This document shows positions 54,420-63,773 of a stretch of 64,000 bases of DNA, one piece after another. Below the pieces are notes generated by a model. It worked only from the letters and a program-made list of their open reading frames with translations. It was not told the DNA's origin and made no database searches. How positions within the stretch are numbered: the first letter of the stretch is position 1; every line of letters starts with the position of its first letter. The stretch covers positions 1 to 64,000 of the forward strand of contig CALOBA010000030.1 of assembly GCA_942491465.1 (NCBI GenBank), read 5' to 3'. The stretch comes from CALOBA01 sp942491465. GTDB taxonomy: Bacteria; Pseudomonadota; Gammaproteobacteria; Chromatiales; Chromatiaceae. The position numbers and the translations under genes were made by a program.

Positions 54420-55484
54420 ATGAACGCGATTCTCCCTCGTCCGCTCAACCGCTCTTTACGGACCCTGCGCCGGCATGCGCCTGTGCCGCCGGCCTGCTCG
54501 ATGGCGCGGGTCGCCGCGCTGTCGCTGCTGCTGGCCGCAACCTTGGGCTCGGTCGGGGCCGCCGAGCCCGACGATGGCGCGATGCAGCCGCTGGAAGCGG
54601 TCCAGGCGTTGCGCCGGCAGATCGGGGTGCAGCAGGTGCGCATCGCCGAGCTGCAACGCATCCATGCCGAGACCGAGCGTGAGCGCCAGCGCCTTGCCGT
54701 CGAGCTTGATGCGCTGCGGCTGAAGGCCAGCCAGGGCGCAGAGCTGGCCGAGCAGATTGCGACGCTGCGCCTGCTGACCGATCGCCTGGCCAGGGTCGTG
54801 CCCGCGGATTCGCAATCGCCCGCCCAGCCGGCCGAAGACGGCGAGCGAGACGCTGAGCTGCAGGCGATCGAGCTTGCCGAGGCGCGCCGCAGATTGGCGG
54901 CCCTCACCGAGGTCTATGCCGATGCCCAGCAGGCGCGCCAGTCGGCCGAAGCGGAGCAGGCGGCCGCGGCGGCCCGCGCCGCGGAGCTCGACGCGCGACT
55001 GCAGCAGCAGCAGCTTTCACTGACCGATGCGCAGCTGCGCGCGGACAAGGCCGAGAAGCTGCATGCGGCGCTCGAAGACGCGCGCGCCCGGTTGCTGACC
55101 GAAAACGAGAAGTTGAAGGTGGAGCTGGAGAATGCCCGTGCCCGCCAAGCCGAGGCGCTGGAGCAGGCGGTTAGGCTCGATGCCCGGTTGGTTGCCGCCG
55201 AAGCGCGCGCCGAGCAGGCGACGCGTGAGCCCGACGCCTCGCTGGACGTGCCTACGACGCCCGCCGGCTCCGACGCGGTCCAGGCCGCTGTGACGGCGAT
55301 CGGCAATGACGGGGCGGCCGCGTCCCCGGTCGTCTACCTGGTGCGCGAGGATGACAGCCTCTCCAAGATCAGCGTGCGCTTCTATGGCAATTCGGCGGAC
55401 TGGGAGCGGATCTTCGCGGCCAATCGCGATGTGCTCGACGCCCCCGATACCCTGGCGCCGGGTATGCGGCTGATCATCCCTTGA
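54420..55484 (+). CDS. Exported coiled-coil protein with C-terminal LysM domain
   Basis: Starting at 54420 the protein has about 354 residues: a basic N-terminus, a signal-peptide-like stretch ARVAALSLLLAATLGSVGAA, a long Ala/Glu/Gln-rich coiled coil (about residues 50-270) and a LysM domain at the end (YLVREDDSLSKISVRFYGNS, DTLAPGMRLIIP) for peptidoglycan binding. A start at 54501 would give a shorter signal peptide. The layout recalls FimV/TspA-like polar or cell-wall proteins, but no specific function can be named. Confidence 0.78.
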   Translation: MNAILPRPLNRSLRTLRRHAPVPPACSMARVAALSLLLAATLGSVGAAEPDDGAMQPLEAVQALRRQIGVQQVRIAELQRIHAETERERQRLAVELDALRLKASQGAELAEQIATLRLLTDRLARVVPADSQSPAQPAEDGERDAELQAIELAEARRRLAALTEVYADAQQARQSAEAEQAAAAARAAELDARLQQQQLSLTDAQLRADKAEKLHAALEDARARLLTENEKLKVELENARARQAEALEQAVRLDARLVAAEARAEQATREPDASLDVPTTPAGSDAVQAAVTAIGNDGAAASPVVYLVREDDSLSKISVRFYGNSADWERIFAANRDVLDAPDTLAPGMRLIIP

Positions 55485-55510
55485 GGGACCGCGGCTGCCG
55501 TCGCGGCTTG

Positions 55511-55660
55511 ATGATCGGCGATCAGCTCGGCACCGACATCCTCGGCGCGTCCCGATTCGGTCTCGACTCGCTGCTCATCGGCAGCGGGCTCGCCCCCGGC
55601 GGACCGGTGGCGAGCTGGTCGGTACGGCCCACCTGGTACCTGCCGAGCCTCGCCGGCTGA
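55511..55660 (+). pseudogene. Tail fragment of a HAD-superfamily phosphatase
   Basis: 49 codons reading MIGDQLGTDILGASRFGLDS and ending RPTWYLPSLAG. GDxxxTDI is the fourth motif of NagD-type HAD phosphatases. Everything upstream of this motif is missing, so only a relic remains. It is followed six bases later by the YdjM-like gene. Confidence 0.6.
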
Positions 55661-55665
55661 CCGGG

Positions 55666-56370
55666 GTGGCCAACTTCCAGGCACACCTCATCGGCGGCGC
55701 GCTGGCCAGCAGCGCCGGTGCCTTCGCGAGCTTTGGTCGGGGGCTCAGCGACGCCGCCGAGTCCCAAGCGCTGTTCGCCGTCGGCGTCGCCGCCAGCCTG
55801 CTGCCGGACATCGATGCCGATGCATCCAAGCCGGTCCGGGCCGTCTTCGCGCTGGCCGGCATTGTCTTCGGCTTTCTGGTGGCCTTCACCTTCGCCCACC
55901 GCCTCGGGCTGTTGGAGCTGGTGGTGGTTTGGGCCGCGCTCTGGCTGTTCGTCCGCTTTCCGGTGTTCTGGCTCTTCGCCCACCACACCGTTCATCGCGG
56001 TGTTTGGCACAGTCTGCTGATGGCGCTGGTGCTGGCGTTGACTGCCGCCGTCCTCGCCGAGCGCTGGCTGGGGTTGCCCGCGCTCATGGCCTGGCTGGTG
56101 GGCGGGTTTACCCTGCTCGGCTACTTGACCCACCTGACGCTCGACGAGCTCGCCAGCGTCGACCTGGCCGGCAACCGCGTCAAGCGCTCGTTCGGCACGG
56201 CGCTCAAGCCGTTCAGCTTGGATGCCTGGCCCGCATCGCTGCTGTTGCTGCTGGCGTTGATCATGCTGCTCGGCATTGCGCCCGATCCCGCGCCGCTGCT
56301 GGCCGCCATGGCCGGTCTCGGGCTCGACACCCGGCTGGTTGCGGCCCTCTGGCCGCGCTGGGGGGTCTGA
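55666..56370 (+). CDS. YdjM/DUF457-type membrane-bound metal-dependent hydrolase family protein
   Basis: 234 residues with about six membrane helices and conserved metal-ligand-like positions: HLIGGALASS near the start, LLPDIDAD, HRGVWHSLLMAL and YLTHLTLDELASVDL. This pattern matches the family annotated as membrane-bound metal-dependent hydrolase. The start is a GTG at 55666 (VANFQAHLIGG). No substrate is known. Confidence 0.8.
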   Translation: MANFQAHLIGGALASSAGAFASFGRGLSDAAESQALFAVGVAASLLPDIDADASKPVRAVFALAGIVFGFLVAFTFAHRLGLLELVVVWAALWLFVRFPVFWLFAHHTVHRGVWHSLLMALVLALTAAVLAERWLGLPALMAWLVGGFTLLGYLTHLTLDELASVDLAGNRVKRSFGTALKPFSLDAWPASLLLLLALIMLLGIAPDPAPLLAAMAGLGLDTRLVAALWPRWGV

Positions 56371-56419
56371 TCGGCCGATGGTCCTCGCGCGGAGCCCTTC
56401 CAATTCCGCGGCGTTCATG

Positions 56420-56425
56420 TATCAT
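56420..56425 (+). promoter_or_regulatory. Candidate -10 box for the rpsP operon
   Basis: TATCAT, with a weak TTCCAA 16 bases upstream (56398-56403), in the 184-base gap before rpsP. The spacing is acceptable for a sigma-70 promoter, but the -35 match is poor. Confidence 0.35.
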
Positions 56426-56554
56426 TGCCGGTTTACCTTCGCTGGGCCAGGGCAGACGCATCGCTTAGTCGTTCGCCCCACGCGTGCTCCGGCGTCCCCA
56501 TCGACACCAACCCAGTGTGCTGGCTCAGCCGGCGCAGAGATTCGGAACACCTCC

Positions 56555-56824
56555 ATGGTCAAGATTCGTCTGGCTCGCGGCGGCGCAAAGAAGCGTCCCT
56601 TCTATCAGATTGTCGTCACCGACATCCGCAATTCCCGTGACGGGCGCTACATCGAGCGTCTCGGTTTCTTCAACCCCGTTGCCACCGGCGGCGAGGTTCG
56701 GCTGCGCGTCGACCTGCCGCGGGTCAAGCACTGGCTCGAGCGCGGTGCCCAGCCCACAGGTCGCGTCGCGACGCTGATGAAGCAGGCCGAGAAGCAATCC
56801 ATGCCGGAGGCCGCCGCAGCCTGA
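56555..56824 (+). CDS. rpsP: 30S ribosomal protein S16
   Basis: 89 residues starting MVKIRLARGGAKKRPFYQIV, with DGRYIERLGFFNP and a helical end (LMKQAEKQSMPE). Binds 16S rRNA during small-subunit assembly. First gene of the conserved rpsP-rimM-trmD-rplS operon. Confidence 0.97.
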   Translation: MVKIRLARGGAKKRPFYQIVVTDIRNSRDGRYIERLGFFNPVATGGEVRLRVDLPRVKHWLERGAQPTGRVATLMKQAEKQSMPEAAAA

Positions 56825-56944
56825 TTGCCTCGTGCATACGGTGCGCACGGCGCAACTGGTGCGTCCGGGCCGCCTACGCTTGAGCGCCGGTACTAAGTCG
56901 GCGCCGACAGTATGCAGGTCGCCACAGGCATCGGATCAGCCTTG

Positions 56945-57463
56945 ATGTCCGCTGTTCAGCTCAGCCCTGCCGATCCCCTACGACTCATTCCCGTAGGACG
57001 GATCGTCGGGGTGTTTGGGGTGCAGGGATGGGTCAAGGTCTTCTCCGAGACCGCGCGGCGGGAGGACATCTTCCGCTACTCCCCCTGGTATCTGGACAAT
57101 CGGCCCTGGCGACTGATCTCCGGTAAGCGGCATGGCAAGGCGCTGATCGCTCAGCTGGACGGCTGTGACGATCGCGACGCCGCTGCCGCATTGATCGGAC
57201 GCTCGATCTCCGTGCGCCGTGATCAGCTGCCGCCGCCATCGCCCGACGAACTCTACTGGGCCGATCTCGAAGGGATGCGCGTGATAACGGCGCAAGGGGT
57301 GGATTTGGGGGTGGTCGAACGGCTGTTTGAGACCGGAGCCAACGACGTGCTGGTGGTGCGCGGAGAGCGCGAGCGCCTGATCCCGTTCCTCTGGGAGCGC
57401 GTGGTGCAGGATGTGGATCTTGATCGGCGCGAGATGCGCGTGGATTGGGACCCGGAATTTTAG
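56945..57463 (+). CDS. rimM: 16S rRNA processing factor RimM
   Basis: About 172 residues from the ATG at 56945; an in-frame ATG at 56912 would add 11 residues. It has the N-terminal RimM beta-barrel (VGRIVGVFGVQGWVKVFSET) and the PRC-barrel-like C-terminus (ELYWADLEGMRV, ERLIPFLWERVVQDVDLDRR). Needed for maturation of the 30S head. Follows rpsP after 120 bases. Confidence 0.95.
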   Translation: MSAVQLSPADPLRLIPVGRIVGVFGVQGWVKVFSETARREDIFRYSPWYLDNRPWRLISGKRHGKALIAQLDGCDDRDAAAALIGRSISVRRDQLPPPSPDELYWADLEGMRVITAQGVDLGVVERLFETGANDVLVVRGERERLIPFLWERVVQDVDLDRREMRVDWDPEF

Positions 57464-57497
57464 CCGGCGGGTGCGTCGGTAGTCAGCAGGACCGGAC

Positions 57498-58277
57498 ATG
57501 CGGTTTGATGTGGTCACCTTGTTTCCGGAGCAGTTTCGGCCGTTCTGTTCCGAAGGCGTGATCGCTCGGGCCATCGATCGGGGCGTTGCGACGCTGGCGA
57601 CCTGGAATCCGCGGGAACTGGCGACCGATCGTCACCGCACGGTCGATGACCGTCCCTACGGGGGTGGGCCAGGGATGTTGCTGAAGGTGGAGCCGCTGCG
57701 CGCGACCATCCAGGCGGCAAAGGCGGCGGCGACCGAGGCGGGTGTGGCGAGTCGGGTCGCGTACCTCTCGCCGCAAGGACGCGTGCTCGACCAGGATGCC
57801 ATGGTACGTATCAGCTCGGCCCGGGGCTGGGTCCTGGTGGCCGGGCGCTACGAGGGGGTCGACGAGCGTCTCTTACGGACCTGCATCGACGAGGAATGGT
57901 CCATCGGCGACTATGTGCTGAGCGGTGGCGAGCTGCCGGCAATGGTGGTCATGGACGCGGTGATTCGGCTGCTCCCGGGTGCCCTCGGTCACGCCGACTC
58001 CGCTGGACAGGATTCGCACATGGATGGTCTTTTGGATTGCCCGCACTTCACCAGGCCGGAGGAGATCGACGGTCTGCGGGTGCCGGAGGTCCTGCTCGGC
58101 GGCAATCACGCCGCCATCGCGCGCTGGCGCCTGATGCAGGCGCTCGGCCGGACCTGGCTGCGACGGCCCGATCTGTTGCGCCGCCGAACACTCAACGACG
58201 AAGAGCAAGCGCTGCTCGACGAATTTATCCGGGCGCACAACGACGCCCGTGGGGAACAGGAGCCACACGAAACATGA
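57498..58277 (+). CDS. trmD: tRNA (guanine-N1)-methyltransferase TrmD
   Basis: Methylates G37 of tRNAs to prevent frameshifting. 259 residues: MRFDVVTLFPEQF, DDRPYGGGPGMLLK, the trefoil-knot SAM site (LVAGRYEGVDERL, SIGDYVLSGGELPAM) and HYTRP-equivalent CPHFTRPEEIDGL. The stop overlaps the rplS start (ATGA). Confidence 0.97.
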   Translation: MRFDVVTLFPEQFRPFCSEGVIARAIDRGVATLATWNPRELATDRHRTVDDRPYGGGPGMLLKVEPLRATIQAAKAAATEAGVASRVAYLSPQGRVLDQDAMVRISSARGWVLVAGRYEGVDERLLRTCIDEEWSIGDYVLSGGELPAMVVMDAVIRLLPGALGHADSAGQDSHMDGLLDCPHFTRPEEIDGLRVPEVLLGGNHAAIARWRLMQALGRTWLRRPDLLRRRTLNDEEQALLDEFIRAHNDARGEQEPHET

Positions 58278-58618
58278 GCAACATCATTCAACAGCTGGAA
58301 CAAGAGCAGATGGGTCGCGAGATCCCGACGTTCGCGCCCGGTGATACCCTGGTCGTGCAGGTCAGGGTCAAGGAGGGCGAGCGCGAGCGCCTGCAGGCCT
58401 TCGAAGGGGTCTGTATCGCCAAGCGCAATCGGGGTCTGAACTCCGCCTTTACGGTGCGCAAGCTGTCCCATGGCGAGGGCGTCGAGCGCGTCTTCCAGAC
58501 CTACAGCCCGGCGATCGCCGGCATTCAGGTCAAGCGTCGCGGCGACGTGCGCCGGGCCAAGCTCTACTACCTGCGTGGGCGCACCGGTAAGGCCGCCCGC
58601 ATCAAAGAGAAGGTCTGA
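58274..58618 (+). CDS. rplS: 50S ribosomal protein L19
   Basis: 114 residues: MSNIIQQLEQEQMGREIPTF, FEGVCIAKRNRGLNSAFTVR, SPAIAGIQVKRRGDVRRAKL and YLRGRTGKAARIKEK. Last gene of the operon, overlapping trmD by four bases. A nested hairpin follows. Confidence 0.97.
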   Translation: MSNIIQQLEQEQMGREIPTFAPGDTLVVQVRVKEGERERLQAFEGVCIAKRNRGLNSAFTVRKLSHGEGVERVFQTYSPAIAGIQVKRRGDVRRAKLYYLRGRTGKAARIKEKV

Positions 58619-58625
58619 GTCTGTC

Positions 58626-58679
58626 GATCCGCGCCGCTGCCGGCACCCCGCGCATGCGGGGTGAGGCCGCGCGCGGATC
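58626..58679 (+). terminator. Nested hairpins after rplS
   Basis: An outer pair gatccgcgc / gcgcggatc (58626-58634 and 58671-58679) encloses an inner hairpin caccccgcgcatgcggggtg (58644-58663). Position right after the operon suggests a transcript end or stabiliser. There is no following T-run, so a simple intrinsic terminator is not proven. Confidence 0.5.
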
Positions 58680-58709
58680 TCAGGCTGCGATGAGGGCCGT
58701 TTGGCCGCC

Positions 58710-60167
58710 GTGACCAAACCGACCTTTTACTGGCACGACTACGAGACTTGGGGCGCCGATCCGTCCCGAGATCGGCCGTGCCAGTTCGCCGGTCTGCGCA
58801 CCGACCTTGATCTCAATCCCGTCGGCGAGCCGCTGATCCTGTTCGCGCGCCCCGCCGATGACGTGCTGCCCCAGCCCGACGCCTGTCTGGTCACCGGCAT
58901 CACCCCCGACCGGGCCCTGGACGCGGGCATCCCCGAGTGGGACTTCGCCACGACCGTGCAGCGCGAGCTGGCCCTGCCCGGGACTTGCGGGGTGGGCTAC
59001 AACAGCATCCGCTTCGACGACGAGATCACGCGCCATCTCTTCTACCGCAACCTGATCGATCCCTACGCCCACGCCTGGCGCAACGGCAACTCCCGTTGGG
59101 ACCTGATCGATACCCTTCGGCTTGCCCATGCCCTGCGGCCGGACGGCATTCAATGGCCCGAGCGGGAGCCCGGTGTTGCCTCGTTCCGCCTGCAAGACCT
59201 GACGGCGGCCAACGGCATCGCCCATGAGGGTGCCCACGATGCCCTTGCCGATGTGCACGCGACGCTGTCCCTTGCGCGGCTGCTCAAGGCCGCTCAGCCA
59301 AGGCTGTTCGCCTATGCGCTGACGCTGCGCGATCAGCATCGCGTCCGCGCGCTGGTCGACCGCGGTGGACCGCTGCTGCACGTCTCCGCCCGCTACCCGG
59401 CCGAGCATGGCTGTATCGCCCCGGTGGCCATCGTGGCCGCGCATCCCGGCAACCCCAAGGCCGTCATTGCCTTCGACCTGCGTGTCGATCCCACTGCGTT
59501 GCTGGATCTCGATGCCGATGCCATTCGCCAGCGTGTCTTCACGCGCGCCGAGGATCTGCCGGACGGCGTCGAGCGCCTGCCGCTGAAGGGCATTAAGCTC
59601 AACGCCGCGCCGATCCTGGCGCCGATGGCAACCTTGACGGCCGCCAGCGCCGAGCGCTGGGGGATCGACCAAGCGGTGGTCCAGCGCCATGCCCGGCAGC
59701 TGGACGGTGCCGGCCCCGCGCTGGCGGCAAAGCTCGCCGCGGTGTGGCAGGGAGGCATGGACCGGCCCGAGCCCGATGATCCGGAGCTGATGCTCTACAG
59801 CGGCCCCTTTTTCTCCGAAGCGGACCGGCGCAGGATGGCCCGGCTGCGCGAGCAGGGGCCGTCGGCGTTGTCCGAGGGGGCACGCTTCGACGATCGGCGT
59901 CTGCCGACGCTGCTGTTTCGGATACGCGCCCGCAATTGGCCGGAGACCCTGACCGAAGACGAGCGCGAGGATTGGGACGCTTGGCGTTTGGAGCGCCTTA
60001 CCGAGCCAGACTCGACGGCCGGTGCCACCGCGTCGATCACGCTGGAAGCCTATCAGCAGCGGCTTGCGGATCTGCGGTCCGAATCCGCCGAGGCCCCGGA
60101 GCGACTGGCCGTGATCGACGCCCTGGAGGCCTGGTCCGATCGGATCATGGATGCCGGGGGCTACTAG
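58710..60167 (+). CDS. sbcB: Exodeoxyribonuclease I
   Basis: A 3'-5' single-strand DNA exonuclease acting in mismatch repair and recombination. Motifs are FYWHDYETWG with the DxE metal ligands, GYNSIRFDDE and AHDALADVHATLSLA, followed by the C-terminal SH3-like and helical ExoI domain. About 485 residues, normal for the family. The GTG at 58710 gives the usual VTKPTFYWHDYE start; a TTG at 58701 closer to GAGGG is also possible. Confidence 0.94.
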   Translation: MTKPTFYWHDYETWGADPSRDRPCQFAGLRTDLDLNPVGEPLILFARPADDVLPQPDACLVTGITPDRALDAGIPEWDFATTVQRELALPGTCGVGYNSIRFDDEITRHLFYRNLIDPYAHAWRNGNSRWDLIDTLRLAHALRPDGIQWPEREPGVASFRLQDLTAANGIAHEGAHDALADVHATLSLARLLKAAQPRLFAYALTLRDQHRVRALVDRGGPLLHVSARYPAEHGCIAPVAIVAAHPGNPKAVIAFDLRVDPTALLDLDADAIRQRVFTRAEDLPDGVERLPLKGIKLNAAPILAPMATLTAASAERWGIDQAVVQRHARQLDGAGPALAAKLAAVWQGGMDRPEPDDPELMLYSGPFFSEADRRRMARLREQGPSALSEGARFDDRRLPTLLFRIRARNWPETLTEDEREDWDAWRLERLTEPDSTAGATASITLEAYQQRLADLRSESAEAPERLAVIDALEAWSDRIMDAGGY

Positions 60168-60172
60168 GGATC

Positions 60173-60261
60173 GGTTCAGAAACAAGTGGTGCAGACGCCC
60201 GCTCGCTGAGCCTTTGGATTTGCCGTTTCGTGGGTGCGTCTGCACCACTTGTTTCTGAACC
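60173..60261. repeat. Perfect 26-bp inverted repeat after sbcB
   Basis: The arm starting ggttcagaaacaagtggtgc (60173-60198) is exactly matched in inverse orientation at 60236-60261 around a 37-base loop. It lies five bases after the sbcB stop and 55 bases before the end of the convergent gene. It could act as a bidirectional terminator or be a small mobile palindrome; perfect pairing suggests recent origin. Confidence 0.85.
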
Positions 60262-60316
60262 TTGACTAGTCGCGCACGGTTGGAATGGTGGAGACGTCCA
60301 GCGCCCCGATTTCCAC

Positions 60317-60853
60317 TTAGGCTGTCGGTTCCTGGGCCGCGGGCTCGGCGATAACCTTGGCGTCGGCATTCGGAAAGCGCCCGACGACCCAGTCGGGCAG
60401 CTTTGCCTGATTGGCGTGATAGAGGGCGTCGGACTCGATGATGATCAAGACCAGGACGGTCACCATGATGGGCAGGACGCTGGCGCCGACGACCATGGCG
60501 ATCACCGCCTCCTTCATCATTCCCCCGTAGACATGCGCCGCCCAACCGGCGAGCGCGACGCCTAGGGCTGCCGTCAGCATCAGGATAAACAGCCGGCTGC
60601 GCCGCGCGCAGACCTGCCAGTGGCACATCACGTACCAGGTATCCCGCGTCCGCGACCGCCGCGCCCGCCACAGCGTGAAGCCGAGCAGCAGGAACGAGGT
60701 CGCGGGGATCAGGGCCATCACCCAGGGGAAGCTGCCGGCGATGCCGCCGACCGCCACCGCCATCAGGATGTGGTTGCCGATCAGGTTGGTCAGGAAGATC
60801 TCGTGGGGGAGATTGGCCTGCTTGATCTCCTCGGGGCTGACGTCATAGCGCAT
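60317..60853 (-). CDS. Membrane protein of unknown function
   Basis: 178 residues starting MRYDVSPEEIKQANLPHEIF, with about four hydrophobic helices (NHILMAVAVGGIAGSFPWVM, IPATSFLLLGF, LFILMLTAALGVALAGWAAH, VVGASVLPIMVTVLVLIII) and a soluble tail. A TWYVMCHWQVCARRS loop carries two cysteines and a histidine. I do not recognise a characterised family. Convergent with sbcB. Confidence 0.7.
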   Translation of the reverse strand: MRYDVSPEEIKQANLPHEIFLTNLIGNHILMAVAVGGIAGSFPWVMALIPATSFLLLGFTLWRARRSRTRDTWYVMCHWQVCARRSRLFILMLTAALGVALAGWAAHVYGGMMKEAVIAMVVGASVLPIMVTVLVLIIIESDALYHANQAKLPDWVVGRFPNADAKVIAEPAAQEPTA

Positions 60854-61001
60854 GGGTGGAGTCCGGGGGCGGGTCGTCGGAAAAGCCTGGGAGTATATAA
60901 GCGCTTGCTAATGTTGTCACCTTCGGCCGGCGCGTGGCTTTTCTCGTCGCGCCGCCCGGCGGCGGGGGCGGCGCGCCATCGTGGGACCAAGGCAGCCGCG
61001 G

Positions 61002-63773
61002 CTAACGCAGTTTCTGCAAGAGTGCCTCCGCCTGCGCCTTTTCCGGGAACGGAAGGAGGTTGATCTCCAGCAGCAGGGCGCGCGCATCGCGGGTCTGGCC
61101 GGTGGCCGCCAAGGCCTTTGCATAGCGGAAGCCGATGCTCGGGTCATCGGAGCCCGCGTGGGCCTCGGCAAGCAGCGGCAGCGCGCGCCTGGTCTGACCC
61201 AGATTGAGCAGGATCGTGCCGAGGGTGTCGATAAAGGACGGGTCCTGTGGGCGCAATGCGTAGGCCTGCTCGGCCAGGGGCAAGGCTGACTGCGGATCTT
61301 CATCGGCCAGCAGCATGGCCAGGTTGTTCAATGCAATGGGGTTCTGCGCGGCGGTGTCGAGTATGCTGCGGTACTGCGCCTTGGCCGTATCGATGCGATT
61401 GGCGCGCAAGGCCATCTCGGCCAGCAGCATGCGTGGTTGGCTCGATTCGGGATGGGTCGCGGTCCAGTTCTCGAGCAGCGCGAAGGCCCTGTCGATCTGG
61501 CCGGCCCGCTCGTGCGCCAGGGCCAGGTCGGCCAGCCGCACCGGATCATCGGGCTTGTCGTCATATAGCTGCTGGAGTGCCGGCAAGGCTATCTCGAACC
61601 CGCCCTGATTGAGTGCGAACCCGGCATGGGCGGTGACGACCGTCGGGTGGGTGGGCGCCGCGGCGAGCAGTCGCTCGAGCAGGTTCTCGCGGGAGCGGTC
61701 GTCCGGCAATGCGGCGAGGATGCGTGCGAGGGTGCGCCGGCGCAGCTGCTGTGCTTGGTCGCGGTCGAGCCCATCGATCAAGTGCTGCTCGACGCCATCG
61801 GTATCGCCTATGGTTGCCGCGGTGGCGGCCATCAAGAAGTAGCCCTGCGGCCGTTTGGGCTGTTGCTGCGTCAGACGCTTGAAGCTGACCATGGCCAAGT
61901 CCGCGCGGTCGCTGGCCAGCTCGGCCCGTCCGCGCAACCGGAGTAATGCAGGTGTCTGCGCCTGATCGGGGGGCGCGTCCTGCAGCAGCCGCAGGCCCGC
62001 GTCGATGTCGCCGTCGGTCAGCCGTTCTTGGGCCAGGGTGATCCGTACCCTGAGATCGCGTGGATTCCGGTCCAATGCATCGTGCAGGCGCTTGGAGGAC
62101 GCGGCGTCGTCGCCATCGCGGCGGTCCAGCTCGGCCAAGGCCAGTATCGCTTCGGTGTTGCCGGCGTCTGCCTGCAACAGTGATTCCAGCGTGGCCTGCG
62201 CCGAATCAAACCGGTCATTGCCGGCCTCCAGGGCCGCAAGGGCGAGGGCGGCACCGGTGAACGACGGATTCAGCGCCAGCGCGCGTTCAAAGGCGGCCTT
62301 GGCGCCATCGGTGTCTCCGTCCAGTGCCAATGTGCTGGCGAAGATGGCTTGGGCCACCGGGTCGTCGGGCGCCTGTTCCAGCGTTTCCCGGGATTCGCGC
62401 TTGGCGGCTTCGATGTCGCCGACGCCCAGCAGCGCTCGAATCGTCAGCAACCGCGTCGGCAGGCTGTCGGGGGCCAGCGATTTTGCCTGCTTCAGGTGCT
62501 TCAACGCGGCGGCGTAATCGCCGGACAGGATCGATAGCTGCGCCAACGCAATGCGTGGCTCAATGGATTCCGGCTGCATGTCCGCGAGGCGTGCGGTCAG
62601 GGTCAGGGCTTCGTCATTGCGACCCTGAGCGAGCACAGCCCGGCGCAGCAGCACCAGCTGGGGCGGCGTTGCATTCGGACGCTCGGCGAATGGTCGGATC
62701 GCCTCCTCTGCACCCTCGGGATTGCCGTCTTGCAGGCGCGTCAGCGTCAGTAAGACGGCCACCATCGGGTTGTTGGGCCGTGCGGCCTGGAGGCGGATCA
62801 GGCGCTCCTCCGCTTGAGCGGGACGGCCGCTTTGCAGCAGGGCGAGCGCCGTATAGTATCTGGCGCGCGGGTCTCCGGGAGCAACACCCAAGAACTCCTC
62901 CAGCGCCTGGGCTGCGGTCTCCGGGTCATCCTCAAGGAGCGCAAGCCGTCCTTGTAGGTATAGGATGCCGGGGAAGGTGCTTGCGTAAGGGCGCAGTGCC
63001 TCGAAGTCGCTGCGCACCGCTTCGACGGCCTTGGCCTCGACGTTGGACAAGGCGCGGCGATAGCGCAACAGCCATTGGTCGGGCTCGCGCTCAAGGGCCT
63101 CACCGAAGGCCGCGGCGGCCTCTTCGAAGCGTTGCTGGCGATATTCGAGGCTCCCGAACGCTTCCCACGCCTGTGCTGAGCTCGGCTCGGCGGCGATTGC
63201 GCGCTCGAGCAGCGTCCGCGCCCGGTCATCATCCTCGTTGATCGTTGCCAACTGGGCCAGACCTACCAGCGGCAGGGCCAAGTCCGGCGCGAGCTGCGAG
63301 GCTTGCTCGAATGTGTCGCCCGCCGCGTCGGTCTCCCCGGTTGCCAGCAGGGCCGCCCCCCGCAGGCCCAGCAGCTCGCCTTGCCACTGGGGCTCGCCGT
63401 CGGTGGGCGGTGGGATGCGCTCCAGCAGTTGTGCAGACGCGCCTTGGGCGAGCAGGGCGCGGGCGAGGGGGATCAGGGCGTCGCTGTCTTTGGCCCCCGC
63501 GGCGAGCGCGCGCTCAAATTCTTGGGCGGCTGCTGTCGCATCGTCGATATCGAGGTAGATGTTGCCAAGCAGCAGCCGCGCGGCGGCGTCGTCGGGCACC
63601 TCGTCCAGGCGTGCCTTGAGTCGAACGACGGCGCTTTGGGTGTTGCCGTTCGTTAGGTCCTCCTGCGCTTGGTCGACCGTATCGTCGGCCACGACGTCAA
63701 CGCCGAGCATTGCGACGGTGACGAGCAGGGCTCGTAGGATGCAAAAGCGAAGCGGTGCAGAAGTTCGGTGCAT
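61002..63773 (-). CDS. Large TPR-repeat protein, PEP-CTERM-system PrsT type
   Basis: 923 residues from the ATG at 63773, which gives a signal-peptide-like N-terminus (RFCILRALLVTVAMLGVDVV); an ATG at 63836 is also in frame. The remainder is more than 20 tandem TPR units of about 34 residues, many with the LxxAAxxxGDxxxAxxxFExALxxxP pattern. Length and layout match the PrsT group of exported TPR proteins found with PEP-CTERM/exosortase exopolysaccharide systems. No exosortase gene is in view, so the system link is inferred. Confidence 0.8.
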   Translation of the reverse strand: MHRTSAPLRFCILRALLVTVAMLGVDVVADDTVDQAQEDLTNGNTQSAVVRLKARLDEVPDDAAARLLLGNIYLDIDDATAAAQEFERALAAGAKDSDALIPLARALLAQGASAQLLERIPPPTDGEPQWQGELLGLRGAALLATGETDAAGDTFEQASQLAPDLALPLVGLAQLATINEDDDRARTLLERAIAAEPSSAQAWEAFGSLEYRQQRFEEAAAAFGEALEREPDQWLLRYRRALSNVEAKAVEAVRSDFEALRPYASTFPGILYLQGRLALLEDDPETAAQALEEFLGVAPGDPRARYYTALALLQSGRPAQAEERLIRLQAARPNNPMVAVLLTLTRLQDGNPEGAEEAIRPFAERPNATPPQLVLLRRAVLAQGRNDEALTLTARLADMQPESIEPRIALAQLSILSGDYAAALKHLKQAKSLAPDSLPTRLLTIRALLGVGDIEAAKRESRETLEQAPDDPVAQAIFASTLALDGDTDGAKAAFERALALNPSFTGAALALAALEAGNDRFDSAQATLESLLQADAGNTEAILALAELDRRDGDDAASSKRLHDALDRNPRDLRVRITLAQERLTDGDIDAGLRLLQDAPPDQAQTPALLRLRGRAELASDRADLAMVSFKRLTQQQPKRPQGYFLMAATAATIGDTDGVEQHLIDGLDRDQAQQLRRRTLARILAALPDDRSRENLLERLLAAAPTHPTVVTAHAGFALNQGGFEIALPALQQLYDDKPDDPVRLADLALAHERAGQIDRAFALLENWTATHPESSQPRMLLAEMALRANRIDTAKAQYRSILDTAAQNPIALNNLAMLLADEDPQSALPLAEQAYALRPQDPSFIDTLGTILLNLGQTRRALPLLAEAHAGSDDPSIGFRYAKALAATGQTRDARALLLEINLLPFPEKAQAEALLQKLR

